Translations under genes and position numbers: made by a program
The notes under the pieces: generated by a model
What the model was told of the DNA's origin: nothing
Seen by the model: only the letters and a program-made list of their open reading frames with translations
The model's database searches: none
Shown: piece by piece, positions 17,063 to 24,368 of the stretch
Position numbering within the stretch: the first letter of the stretch is position 1
How the letters are laid out: each line of letters opens with the position of its first letter
Assembly (NCBI GenBank): GCA_045564915.1
Contig: JBJLGL010000006.1
Span: 1-35,498 of the forward strand
Source: JAQWRV01 sp045564915
GTDB lineage: Bacteria > Pseudomonadota > Alphaproteobacteria > Rhodospirillales > Rhodospirillaceae
DNA: 35,498 nt
Reading direction: 5' to 3'

Positions 17063-17407
17063 TTAGACCGCTTCTCCCCCTCGTTCACCTGTTCGAATGC
17101 GGATAGCATCCTCGATTGCTGAAATAAATATCTTGCCATCGCCGATGCGGCCAGTATGCGCCGCCTGCTGAATGGCTTCAATCGCCTGGTCCACCATGCC
17201 GTCTTCAAGAACCAATTCTATTTTAACCTTGGGTAGGAAATCTACCACATACTCTGCGCCACGGTAGAGTTCTGTATGCCCCTTTTGCCGACCAAAACCT
17301 TTTGCTTCGGTAACCGTAATGCCTTGGAGGCCGACCTCGTGCAGCGCTTCCTTCACTTCGTCCAATTTGAATGGTTTGATGATGGCTTCAATCTTTTTCA
17401 TACCCAT
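17063..17407 (-). CDS. glnB: Nitrogen regulatory protein P-II
   Basis: A trimeric signal protein that reads 2-oxoglutarate, ATP/ADP and uridylylation state and controls GlnE, NtrB and other targets. The N-terminus MKKIEAIIKPFKLDEVKEAL, the T-loop with the uridylylated Tyr in RGAEYVVDF (Tyr53 here, Tyr51 in standard numbering), and the B- and C-loop residues in TGRIGDGKIF and IRTGERGGEAV are all intact. Two ATG codons are 6 nt apart. The outer one (114 residues) is better spaced from a weak TTAGG; the inner one would give the usual 112. Pairing with glnA is the common alphaproteobacterial glnBA operon. Confidence 0.97.
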   Translation of the reverse strand: MGMKKIEAIIKPFKLDEVKEALHEVGLQGITVTEAKGFGRQKGHTELYRGAEYVVDFLPKVKIELVLEDGMVDQAIEAIQQAAHTGRIGDGKIFISAIEDAIRIRTGERGGEAV

Positions 17408-17493
17408 AGCTTTTGCCTAACCGCGAATGCAGATCATGAGGAAACTCTTTGGTTCAGCCTGATTAATCCTGGCCTCTCCTACCTTAACTACTA

Positions 17494-17509
17494 TCCAAGA
17501 ACCGTGCCA
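17494..17509 (-). promoter_or_regulatory. Near-consensus sigma-54 (RpoN) promoter for glnB-glnA
   Basis: Read on the minus strand the sequence is TGGCACGGTTCTTGGA. The consensus is TGGCACG-N4-TTGC(A/T), so only the C at -12 differs (G here). The spacing of the GG at -24 and the -12 position is exact. Transcription would start near 17483, giving a leader of about 76 nt before glnB. glnBA operons are commonly RpoN/NtrC-dependent, which fits. No clear NtrC site was found upstream. Confidence 0.6.
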
Positions 17510-17723
17510 GTTTTTGTCGATACGCTCGAATCTAATGGAATCAAGGTGTTAGACTTTAATATGCATTGCTAATGCTGTAGAGATGTGCTCGCTCGTCTAG
17601 CACGGTGCCTAATTAATAGGCAGTTACGGCTGAGCCGATACTTTTGAAATCAACAGTATCGGCCGTATAACCTTTCCCTTTCTTGACTGAAACACTTGAA
17701 AGATATAGAGGACGCGCCAATGT
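17510..17723. other. Intergenic region between the glnB promoter and tRNA-His
   Basis: With the sigma-54 site this completes a 316-bp gap between divergent glnB and tRNA-His. It holds an 8-bp inverted repeat at 17634-17663 and a tRNA promoter candidate, TTGACT at 17683-17688 with TATAGA at 17704-17709 (15 bp apart). GTGCT/AGCAC at 17585-17603 is a further short dyad. No gene was seen. Confidence 0.5.
17634..17663. repeat. 8-bp perfect inverted repeat upstream of glnB
   Basis: GCCGATAC (17634-17641) and GTATCGGC (17656-17663) are perfect complements separated by 14 nt. The dyad lies about 165 bp upstream of the predicted glnB transcription start and 60 bp upstream of tRNA-His, so it could be a regulator site. 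It does not match the NtrC consensus and lacks a T-run. Confidence 0.5.
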
Positions 17724-17801
17724 GGCGGGTGTAGCTCAGTCGGTTAGAGCGCCTGGTTGTGGTTCAGGAGGTCGTGGGTTCAATTCCCATCACTCGCCCC
17801 A
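17724..17801 (+). tRNA. tRNA-His (anticodon GUG)
   Basis: The extra 5' nucleotide G(-1) typical of tRNA-His is at 17724. The acceptor strands gcgggtg (17725-17731) and cactcgc (17791-17797) pair, with C73 at 17798 opposite G(-1) and an encoded CCA at 17799-17801. The anticodon stem cctgg/tcagg encloses ttgtggt, giving GTG. T8-A9 and the D arm gctcagtcggttagagc are normal. Confidence 0.97.
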
Positions 17802-17985
17802 TTACCTAAATTATTGTTTTGTATAGTTAATAAGACATGCGACGATTCGTTTTGGGCGTCAAAAAACCCACTCTTTTTCTCATTTGGCAATCACTAAGGT
17901 AGGATTCGGCAAGGTTTGGGACAGTTCTTGCCAATAGCGAGAGCGCTGGTAGGTTACAATAGGTTAGAGGGCATTCAAATGGCTG

Positions 17986-18843
17986 GTGTCTACTTGTCCC
18001 TCGAAAGCGGACATAAATCGAATGAATTATTTAAACTATCCTCGACATCATCCACAAGATTTCGTGGATCTTGAGAAGGCTATTGAAGAATTCGTTCTTC
18101 CTGGTTTTACACCAGACCGGCCCATCATTGATGAAGCATCAATTATTAGGACCCAAGGGTCTTGTTTCGCTAGAAATTTGCATGAAGCGTTAGAGTCATC
18201 AGAATTTGTTTCGCGATATTTTCATTTCCCCGAAGCTATAAACTCTCCTATTGCAAATAGAATATTTCTTGACCGTGTTGTTGGTCGCAAATTTATGCCT
18301 AGCCATAAGGAACATGATCATCTTTTTTATGAAGCCTTAGTCTCATCACTGAAAGAATTAATACCTGATGAGAGCTTATTTATCTTTACTGTAGGCGTAG
18401 CAGGTTGCTGGTACGATTCAGAAAATAAAGTTCCTTTGATTAATGTTGATCCAGCAAATCTCTCCGGAGCATCTTTCCGTTGGATGACAGTAGACGAAAA
18501 TAGAGATCACTTGAATGCCATTATTCACAATTTGCTTCAATTGAACCCCGATTTACACATTGTTTTGACCCTCTCACCTGTCCCGATCAACAGAGCTTTT
18601 GGTGAGATGTCGGCCATCGCAGCCGATTGTCTATCAAAATCGACCTTAAGGGTTTCAATTGCTGAGGCCATTAATTCGGCTCCAAAAAACGTATCGTATT
18701 GGCCCTCCTTTGAAATAGTTCGTTGGCTTGGATCTCATTTACCTCCAGTATTTGGAACAGACGATGGTATATCACGGCATGTTTCATCCGATATGGTAGA
18801 ACTTATTGTCCGTCTTTTTCTAAAGCACTACGCGAAGCGGTGA
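17986..18843 (+). CDS. GSCFA-domain protein
   Basis: Contains the namesake GSCFARN at residues 58-64 and the later TLSPVPIN, both typical of the GSCFA family, which is related to SGNH/GDSL hydrolases. No substrate is established for the family. There is no signal peptide, so it is probably cytoplasmic. The start is uncertain: GTG at 17986 is the outer limit (285 residues), while ATG at 18022 gives 273 residues and a more natural N-terminus (MNYLNYPRHHPQDF). The best ribosome site nearby, AGAGG at about 17965-17969, is spaced for an ATG at 17979 in a different frame that stops after 31 residues. The gene stands alone between tRNA-His and rplM. Confidence 0.8.
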   Translation: MSTCPSKADINRMNYLNYPRHHPQDFVDLEKAIEEFVLPGFTPDRPIIDEASIIRTQGSCFARNLHEALESSEFVSRYFHFPEAINSPIANRIFLDRVVGRKFMPSHKEHDHLFYEALVSSLKELIPDESLFIFTVGVAGCWYDSENKVPLINVDPANLSGASFRWMTVDENRDHLNAIIHNLLQLNPDLHIVLTLSPVPINRAFGEMSAIAADCLSKSTLRVSIAEAINSAPKNVSYWPSFEIVRWLGSHLPPVFGTDDGISRHVSSDMVELIVRLFLKHYAKR

Positions 18844-18948
18844 TTTTCTGTCTGTTGCTCGTCCCTAGGAGAGGCGGTAGGTCGCTCAGATAATAAGGGT
18901 AATATATTACCTTGTTCCCAAATAATTGTTTTTACACTGTTTTTCGAA

Positions 18949-18977
18949 TTGACATGGCTATTTACATGCCATAAACA
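18949..18977 (+). promoter_or_regulatory. Candidate promoter for rplM-rpsI
   Basis: A perfect TTGACA (18949-18954), a 17-bp spacer and TAAACA (18972-18977) lie 37 nt before the rplM start. The spacer contains the small dyad tggc/gcca. A strong -35 with a relaxed -10 is usual in Alphaproteobacteria. Confidence 0.5.
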
Positions 18978-19013
18978 CCGCGTTTCGCCATTCAGTTTTC
19001 TTAAGAGGATACC

Positions 19014-19478
19014 ATGCGAACCTACTCCGCACGTCCCAGCGATGTTAAGCGTAAGTGGTATGTCATCGATGCCCAGGACTTGGTTCTGGGTCGTATGGCA
19101 TCAGAAATCGCGAAAATATTGCGCGGTAAACACAAGGCTATGTACACACCTCACATAGACACGGGTGACAACGTCATTGTTGTTAATGCCTCAAAGGTCA
19201 AGCTGACTGGAAACAAGCACGATAAGAAGACCTATTACTGGCATACCGGCTATCCAGGAGGGATCAAACAGAGGACTGCTGGACAAATCCTGAATGGCAA
19301 ATTTCCAGAGCGTGTGGTTGAGAAAGCAGTGCAGCGTATGATGCCCAAAGGGCCGCTATCACGTGCCCAGTTTAAGAAGCTAAAAATCTATCCAGGTGCT
19401 GAGCACCCGCACGCAGCACAAAACCCAGAAGCACTAGATATTGCTTCACGCAATCCAAAGAACAAGAGGAGCGCTTAA
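19014..19478 (+). CDS. rplM: 50S ribosomal protein L13
   Basis: An early-assembly protein of the large ribosomal subunit. The 154 residues show the family stretches KWYVIDAQDLVLGRMASEIA at 14-33, YTPHIDTGDNVIVVNA, YWHTGYPGGIK and the basic segment MMPKGPLSRAQFKKLKIYPG before HPHAAQ. Length matches the usual alphaproteobacterial L13, about 12 residues longer than in E. coli. AAGAGGA upstream is a good ribosome site for the ATG. It precedes rpsI by 3 bp, the conserved rplM-rpsI operon, and sits behind a TTGACA promoter candidate. Confidence 0.98.
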   Translation: MRTYSARPSDVKRKWYVIDAQDLVLGRMASEIAKILRGKHKAMYTPHIDTGDNVIVVNASKVKLTGNKHDKKTYYWHTGYPGGIKQRTAGQILNGKFPERVVEKAVQRMMPKGPLSRAQFKKLKIYPGAEHPHAAQNPEALDIASRNPKNKRSA

Positions 19479-19481
19479 CAT

Positions 19482-19952
19482 ATGGCGGACACTGTAAACT
19501 CGCTAGAAGAGCTCAAAGAAGTTGTCACTGAAACTATGGTACAGCCTGAACCTAAGAAAGATGAATATGGTCGTTCCTATGCTACAGGTCGTCGCAAGGA
19601 CGCTGTTGCTCGGGTATGGATCAGACCGGGATCTGGCAAGATTACTGTGAATAAGCGTGAAGTTAGCAACTATTTTCCACGCCCAGTGCTGCGCATGATG
19701 ATTAATCAGCCCTTTTCAGTTACCAACCGGGAAGGACAATTTGATGTCGTATGCACCTGTTCTGGAGGAGGTTTGTCAGGTCAGGCGGGAGCTGTGCGTC
19801 ATGGTATTTCTCAGGCTTTAACTTTGTTTGAACCTGATCTCCGGCCTATCCTCAAGAAGGGCGGTTTTCTTACACGGGATTCCCGTGTAGTTGAACGGAA
19901 AAAATATGGTCGCCGAAAAGCTCGCCGCAGCTTCCAGTTCTCCAAACGCTAA
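19482..19952 (+). CDS. rpsI: 30S ribosomal protein S9
   Basis: A small-subunit protein whose C-terminal tail reaches the P-site tRNA. The 156-residue protein has an acidic, Glu-rich N-terminal extension of about 30 residues, frequent in Alphaproteobacteria. The S9 core follows with YATGRRKDAVARVWI, GSGKITVNKR and CSGGGLSGQAGAVRHGISQAL. The invariant basic end KKYGRRKARRSFQFSKR finishes in the Arg that contacts tRNA. It begins 3 bp after rplM and is followed by a strong terminator. Confidence 0.98.
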   Translation: MADTVNSLEELKEVVTETMVQPEPKKDEYGRSYATGRRKDAVARVWIRPGSGKITVNKREVSNYFPRPVLRMMINQPFSVTNREGQFDVVCTCSGGGLSGQAGAVRHGISQALTLFEPDLRPILKKGGFLTRDSRVVERKKYGRRKARRSFQFSKR

Positions 19953-19980
19953 GCATAACCTTAATTAAGAAAATAATATT

Positions 19981-20012
19981 AAGGGGTTATGGTTTTTCAT
20001 AACCCCTTTTTT
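19981..20012 (+). terminator. Strong intrinsic terminator after rpsI
   Basis: aaggggttatg (19981-19991) pairs with cataacccctt (19998-20008) over 11 bp with a 6-nt loop, and the T-run reaches 20012. This is a textbook Rho-independent terminator for rplM-rpsI. It ends only 30 nt before the next start codon. Confidence 0.92.
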
Positions 20013-20041
20013 GTATTCACATTTTGGTTGTAAGCTGGTTC

Positions 20042-21670
20042 ATGACAACAAACGCACCATTAGATCTAACATCTAACCTTAAGAAAGCCGCTAATTTTTA
20101 TTACGCTAGTAATTTCGAGGTAGCGAAAGATCTGTGTAGTCAGATTCTAGTACTTGCTCCAGGTCAGCCAGATGCACTCAATATCCTTGCATTATCAATG
20201 AGGGCGACAAAAAAATGGGGTAAGGCCGAAGAAATTGCGCGCGATGGTCTAAAAGTTAGCGATGGAAACCCATCTTTACTTAACACTCTAGGACTTATCC
20301 TTCTGGACCAACGGCGTCTTGTCGAGGCGGCTGAAGCTTTCAGACTAGCGCTCCAAACTGCTCCGAATAAAGTCGATTTACGCATTAACCTCGCCCTCAC
20401 GGAACATGAACTCGGTGAAATTAGGGCCGTCACAGCTGAAGTGAATGAAATTATTGACGCTGGAACGGACATACCTAGTCCATTCATGCTCCGCGCGGCT
20501 ATTCGAATTGAGCAAGGTGACTTTGACCTTGCACGTATTGACTTAGATCAAGCGGAAAAACTCGGAGCTCCACTTGGAGATGTCACATCAAGGCGTGCGC
20601 AATGTGATCTTGCATCAGGGAATATTGGGTCAGCAGGTAAGGCATTTGACAAAGCTGTGTTCCACGCCGTGGATGTAGCTGACGCAAGGGTCAATCGAGG
20701 CGTGTTTAGATTATTACAGGGGGAAATTGAGGAAGGATGGATAGACTACAATATGCGGTACCAGCGCCGTTGGGGCAGAACAGTGGCCCGCCCATTGCCG
20801 TACCCGCAGTGGCAAGGGGAATCTCTTATTAACAAAACTATATTGCTGTGGACTGAGCAGGGCCTTGGTGAGTCTATTTTATGTAGTACACTTATTAATG
20901 ATACGATCTCAGAAGCTGATCTAGTTATTCTAGAGTGCAATGAAAGACTAGTGTCGTTGTTTCAGCGTTCATTTCCTAATTTGATAGTGAAGCCACAGAC
21001 TACCCCACCTGATTCTTCTTTTCGCGAGTTGAAAGTGGACTTCCAAGCAAGCCTACTCGATCTTGTCAGGTATCACGGAGAAGAGATTCTCCGTCAACCC
21101 GCTAATAAACCAAGTATAAGATGTGATTCAGAACGTACAGCTAGCTTGCGGGCAAAGTACATAAATGGGGGTGAGGACCGTCGTCCACTGGTAGGTCTTT
21201 CATGGTCCAGTCCAAAGGCGGTGGGCGCGCGGGTTAAGGGCGTTGCGCCAGAAAAATGGAGATCTATTCTATCTGTACCGCGGATCAAATTCGTAAATCT
21301 CCAGTATGGTGATGATCAAACAGCATTGGACGAAATTGCAACTACCTGTGGCGCTACGCTCATTAACGACCAAGATATTGACCAAGGCGGCCCACTTGAC
21401 GGCCTGACAGACCAAATAGCAGCTCTCGATCTGGTTATATCTGTATCGACAACTACAGCGCACATTGCTGGTGCTCTTGGACAGGAAACTTGGGTAATTG
21501 TTCCACCAGTAGGCCCTTCATCTATGTGGTATTGGTTCTTAGATCGATCTGATACACCATGGTATTCAGCAACACGCCTCTTTCGTAGGCAGTACGGAAA
21601 AGGTCAGGATGCTTTGTTAATGGATGTCGTTGGAAAGGAACTCAACGCGTGGCTTTCAGCATCTTCCTGA
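20042..21670 (+). CDS. TPR-repeat protein with C-terminal glycosyltransferase-like domain
   Basis: A 542-residue protein. Residues 1-220 hold at least five tetratricopeptide repeats, with motifs such as ALNILALSMRATKKWGKAEE and LNTLGLILLDQRRLVEAAEA. A transition stretch, GEIEEGWIDYNMRYQRRW, leads to a domain resembling family-9/O-GlcNAc-transferase-like glycosyltransferases, with LLWTEQGLGESILC, VGLSWSS, FVNLQYG and LDLVISVSTTTAHIAGALG. Such TPR-GT proteins occur in Alphaproteobacteria and are often linked to protein or flagellin glycosylation, but the acceptor is not known here. The ATG at 20042 is preferred over a TTG at 20024. It lies between rpsI and argC, which are often adjacent in relatives. 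No signal peptide was seen. Confidence 0.82.
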   Translation: MTTNAPLDLTSNLKKAANFYYASNFEVAKDLCSQILVLAPGQPDALNILALSMRATKKWGKAEEIARDGLKVSDGNPSLLNTLGLILLDQRRLVEAAEAFRLALQTAPNKVDLRINLALTEHELGEIRAVTAEVNEIIDAGTDIPSPFMLRAAIRIEQGDFDLARIDLDQAEKLGAPLGDVTSRRAQCDLASGNIGSAGKAFDKAVFHAVDVADARVNRGVFRLLQGEIEEGWIDYNMRYQRRWGRTVARPLPYPQWQGESLINKTILLWTEQGLGESILCSTLINDTISEADLVILECNERLVSLFQRSFPNLIVKPQTTPPDSSFRELKVDFQASLLDLVRYHGEEILRQPANKPSIRCDSERTASLRAKYINGGEDRRPLVGLSWSSPKAVGARVKGVAPEKWRSILSVPRIKFVNLQYGDDQTALDEIATTCGATLINDQDIDQGGPLDGLTDQIAALDLVISVSTTTAHIAGALGQETWVIVPPVGPSSMWYWFLDRSDTPWYSATRLFRRQYGKGQDALLMDVVGKELNAWLSASS

Positions 21671-21761
21671 GTATTGATGTTTTCCATCATGGCTAGTTGG
21701 TGTAAAGGAAGTTCTCTTAGGGACTACAATAAAAAGTGACCTTTGGAGAAGGGTGAAATAT

Positions 21762-22721
21762 ATGACGGCTAAAGTCTTTATTGATGGCGAAGCGGGAACG
21801 ACTGGATTACAGATACGGGAGCGTTTAGCTAGGCATTCGGGCGTTGATATCGTCTCAATAGACCCAGCTAAGCGCAAAGACCTTAATGAGCGTGCAAAAT
21901 TACTAAATGACGTTGATATCGTTGTTCTTTGCTTACCTGACGCCGGAGCAACGGAAGCGCTCTCAATGATCAAGAATAATCGTGTAAGGATTATCGATGC
22001 ATCGACAGCGCACCGTACTGTGCCAGGCTGGGTCTATGGATTCCCAGAAATGAACTATTTGCAGCGGCAGAAAATAGCTGAAGCTAAGCGGGTAACAAAT
22101 CCAGGCTGTTATGCTACTGGTGCTGTGGCGATATTACGACCGCTGATTGATGCTGCCGTTATTCCTCAGAATGCAGCGATTACTATCCTAGGGGTAAGCG
22201 GTTATAGTGGGGGAGGGCGCAGTATGATTGAGGAATTTGAAGACCCAAATTGCCCTGGTTTCACTAGTGCTCCTTTTAGAATCTACGGGTTAGGACTAAA
22301 GCATAAGCATGTGCCTGAAATAGAGGTTCATACAGGCCTTGGTCACCGGCCGTTATTTATGCCCTCTGTCGGTCGCTACGCACAAGGTATGATTGTCGAG
22401 GTACCATTAGATCTAGCTAAGCTGCAAGGTGCACCGACATTGTCGAGTCTTCATGATGTGCTATTAGCGGCTTATGCGGATGAGCGCTTTGTACATGTTG
22501 TTCCGCAATCGGAGTCTCGCGCAATCACTACTCTGGAACCTGAGCAATTGAACGGGACAAATGATATGAGATTATACGTGTTTGGGTCTGAAGAAAATCG
22601 CCAAGCCGTGGTGGTTGCCGTACTCGATAATTTGGGAAAGGGTGCCTCGGGTCAGGCAGTTCAGAATCTCAACATTATGCTCGGCTTGCCCGAGGCAGAT
22701 GGACTCATCTTGGAAGCTTAG
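21762..22721 (+). CDS. argC: N-acetyl-gamma-glutamyl-phosphate reductase, type 2
   Basis: Reduces N-acetylglutamyl phosphate to the semialdehyde with NADPH, the third step of arginine synthesis. The 319-residue protein starts VFIDGEAGTTGLQIRERLA, the shorter type-2 form, and has the catalytic Cys116 in TNPGCYATGA, GVSGYSGGGRSMIEEFE and the histidine-containing LKHKHVPEIE. The ATG at 21762 has GGAGAAGGG about 8 nt upstream; a GTG at 21753 would lie inside that ribosome site and is rejected. The gamma carbonic anhydrase gene follows after 2 bp. Confidence 0.96.
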   Translation: MTAKVFIDGEAGTTGLQIRERLARHSGVDIVSIDPAKRKDLNERAKLLNDVDIVVLCLPDAGATEALSMIKNNRVRIIDASTAHRTVPGWVYGFPEMNYLQRQKIAEAKRVTNPGCYATGAVAILRPLIDAAVIPQNAAITILGVSGYSGGGRSMIEEFEDPNCPGFTSAPFRIYGLGLKHKHVPEIEVHTGLGHRPLFMPSVGRYAQGMIVEVPLDLAKLQGAPTLSSLHDVLLAAYADERFVHVVPQSESRAITTLEPEQLNGTNDMRLYVFGSEENRQAVVVAVLDNLGKGASGQAVQNLNIMLGLPEADGLILEA

Positions 22722-22723
22722 AC

Positions 22724-23269
22724 ATGGAGTTCCATTCAGAAAAACCCCGTCTCCTGCCATGGAAAGGCGTAATGCCTAGTGTTGCTGATGATGCCTTTGT
22801 TGCCCCGAGCGTTACTATTATTGGTGATACAGAAATTGGATCGATGGCTAGCATATGGTTTAACGTTGTACTTCGTGGTGATGTGAATTTCATCCGTATT
22901 GGGGCACGTACCAATATCCAGGATGGAACTATTGTTCATGTTGCATCGCAAGGCCCCCCTACAATCATTGGGCAAGGTGTAGTGGTTGGCCATTTGGCGA
23001 TGATCCATGCATGTAATTTGGATGATGGTTGTTTTATAGGTATGTCAGCGGTCGTTATGGATGGAGCAGTAGTTGAAACCGGCGCTATGGTAGCTGCAGG
23101 TGCATTAGTCCCACCTGGAAAACGTGTTGGAGCTGGCCAACTTTGGGCTGGTACACCGGCTAAGTATGTCCGCGATACTACTGAAGAAGAAAGGTCCTCA
23201 TTTTCTACGCAGATACAGCGTTACGTCGATTTGGGGCAGACTTATCGCGGACTCACAGCAGAAAGATAA
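22724..23269 (+). CDS. Gamma-class carbonic anhydrase family protein
   Basis: A left-handed beta-helix trimer protein of the gamma carbonic anhydrase/YrdA group. Hexapeptide repeats run from about residue 22 to 145 (VAPSVTIIGDTEIG, IRIGARTNIQDG, AGALVPPGKRVG), followed by a C-terminal helix. The three zinc-binding histidines of the family are present: His72 in DGTIVHV, and His90 and His95 in VGHLAMIHAC. Many close relatives show little carbonic anhydrase activity, and the acidic proton-shuttle loop of the archaeal Cam enzyme is not apparent, so catalysis is uncertain. It starts 2 bp after argC and is likely co-translated with it. A functional link to arginine synthesis is not known. Confidence 0.9.
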   Translation: MEFHSEKPRLLPWKGVMPSVADDAFVAPSVTIIGDTEIGSMASIWFNVVLRGDVNFIRIGARTNIQDGTIVHVASQGPPTIIGQGVVVGHLAMIHACNLDDGCFIGMSAVVMDGAVVETGAMVAAGALVPPGKRVGAGQLWAGTPAKYVRDTTEEERSSFSTQIQRYVDLGQTYRGLTAER

Positions 23270-23347
23270 GTTTGTCTAGAGACAGTGTGCTTTCATAATA
23301 GACCAGCTTATCTACCTAGTCTTTTTTCGGGTCTCAAGGGCAAAAAA

Positions 23348-24316
23348 ATGAAATTACTATTGTTTATCCTAATTCCTACTTTCGCCTTTATCACCCTAAT
23401 GTCCGGAACCTTGGAGGCGCAGAAAAACTGTACACGCGGATCACTTGATGCACGTTATTGTGATCTTGATCGTGATCTTGTAGCGGATCTGCCAATTAAT
23501 GAGACAGATTGGAATGATCCGTCTGATCTTATATTTTCCTACACACCGGTTGAAGACCCCGCAGTGTATGAGCAAGTGTGGGACGGATTCTTAGATCATC
23601 TTGAAAAAGTAACCAGAAGGAGAGTTATTTTCTTCCCAGTTCAATCCTACGCCGCACAGTATGAAGCGATGCGCTCAGGTAGATTGCATGTCGCTGGCAT
23701 CAATACAGGTGGTACGCCTATCGCTGTAAACTGTGCTGGATTTGTACCATTTGCAATGATGTCAGGGGCGGATGGTTTATTCGGGTATGAGATGGAGATT
23801 ATCGTACCGGCTCACTCGTCAATACAAGAAGTTGCTGATCTGGCGGGTAAGACAATTACATTTACTTCCCCAACGTCAAACTCAGGTTTTAAGGCTCCAA
23901 CTGCCATTTTAGAGGCAGACTTTGGTCTAGTTGTGGAGAGGGACTTTCAGATGACTTACTCTGGTAAGCATGACAATTCCATACTTGGGATACAGAATGG
24001 AGACTATGAAGCCGCAGCGGTAGCCAATTCTGTCCTAGACCGAATGATTGAACGTAAAACCGCGAGTGCATCAGCTATTCGCACCATTTACACCTCACAA
24101 ACATTTCCCACAACTGCATATGGTCACGCTCATAACTTGCACCCAGCGGTGGCTGCTAAGATTAAGCAAGCATTCTTTACGTTTCCGTGGGAGGGCTCTA
24201 CTCTGCAAGCGGAATTTTCTGAAGAAGACCGATTTATAGCTATCGCATATAGAATGGATTGGGACATCATTCGGAAAGTTGATGCTGCCTCTGAAGTTTC
24301 GTATGACTGCCGCTAA
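23348..24316 (+). CDS. phnD: Phosphonate/phosphite-type ABC transporter substrate-binding protein
   Basis: The periplasmic binding protein of a phosphonate-family importer. The chosen ATG has AAGGG 7 nt upstream and gives 322 residues beginning with a clear signal peptide (MKLLLFILIPTFAFITLMSG, cleavage near LEA-Q). An earlier ATG at 23285 would bury that signal. Family stretches include FSYTPVEDPA, AQYEAMRSGRLHVAGINTGG, LAGKTITFTSPTSNSGFKAP and YSGKHDNSILGIQNGDYEAA. The mature part has four cysteines, so disulfides are possible. It heads the phnD-phnC-phnE-phnE run. The ligand (phosphonate, phosphite or another anion) cannot be told from sequence. No Pho box was recognised upstream. Confidence 0.9.
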   Translation: MKLLLFILIPTFAFITLMSGTLEAQKNCTRGSLDARYCDLDRDLVADLPINETDWNDPSDLIFSYTPVEDPAVYEQVWDGFLDHLEKVTRRRVIFFPVQSYAAQYEAMRSGRLHVAGINTGGTPIAVNCAGFVPFAMMSGADGLFGYEMEIIVPAHSSIQEVADLAGKTITFTSPTSNSGFKAPTAILEADFGLVVERDFQMTYSGKHDNSILGIQNGDYEAAAVANSVLDRMIERKTASASAIRTIYTSQTFPTTAYGHAHNLHPAVAAKIKQAFFTFPWEGSTLQAEFSEEDRFIAIAYRMDWDIIRKVDAASEVSYDCR

Positions 24317-24368
24317 ATCAAAGGACTGCTCATATAATGCTACATGCTAGCAAAAACTATATAGACGT

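Noticed and set aside
17585..17603. GTGCT/AGCAC dyad as an NtrC site upstream of glnB
   Set aside because: The half-sites are in the opposite order to the NtrC consensus (GCAC first, GTGC second), and the nearby GCAC-G-GTGC has far too short a spacer.
23270..23347. A Pho box upstream of phnD (CTTTCATAATAG resembles part of one)
   Set aside because: Only one poor half-site is present; the second CTGTCA-like repeat is missing.
23285..23347. A longer PhnD starting at ATG 23285
   Set aside because: It would put 21 extra residues before a clean signal peptide, and AAGGG is well spaced for ATG 23348.
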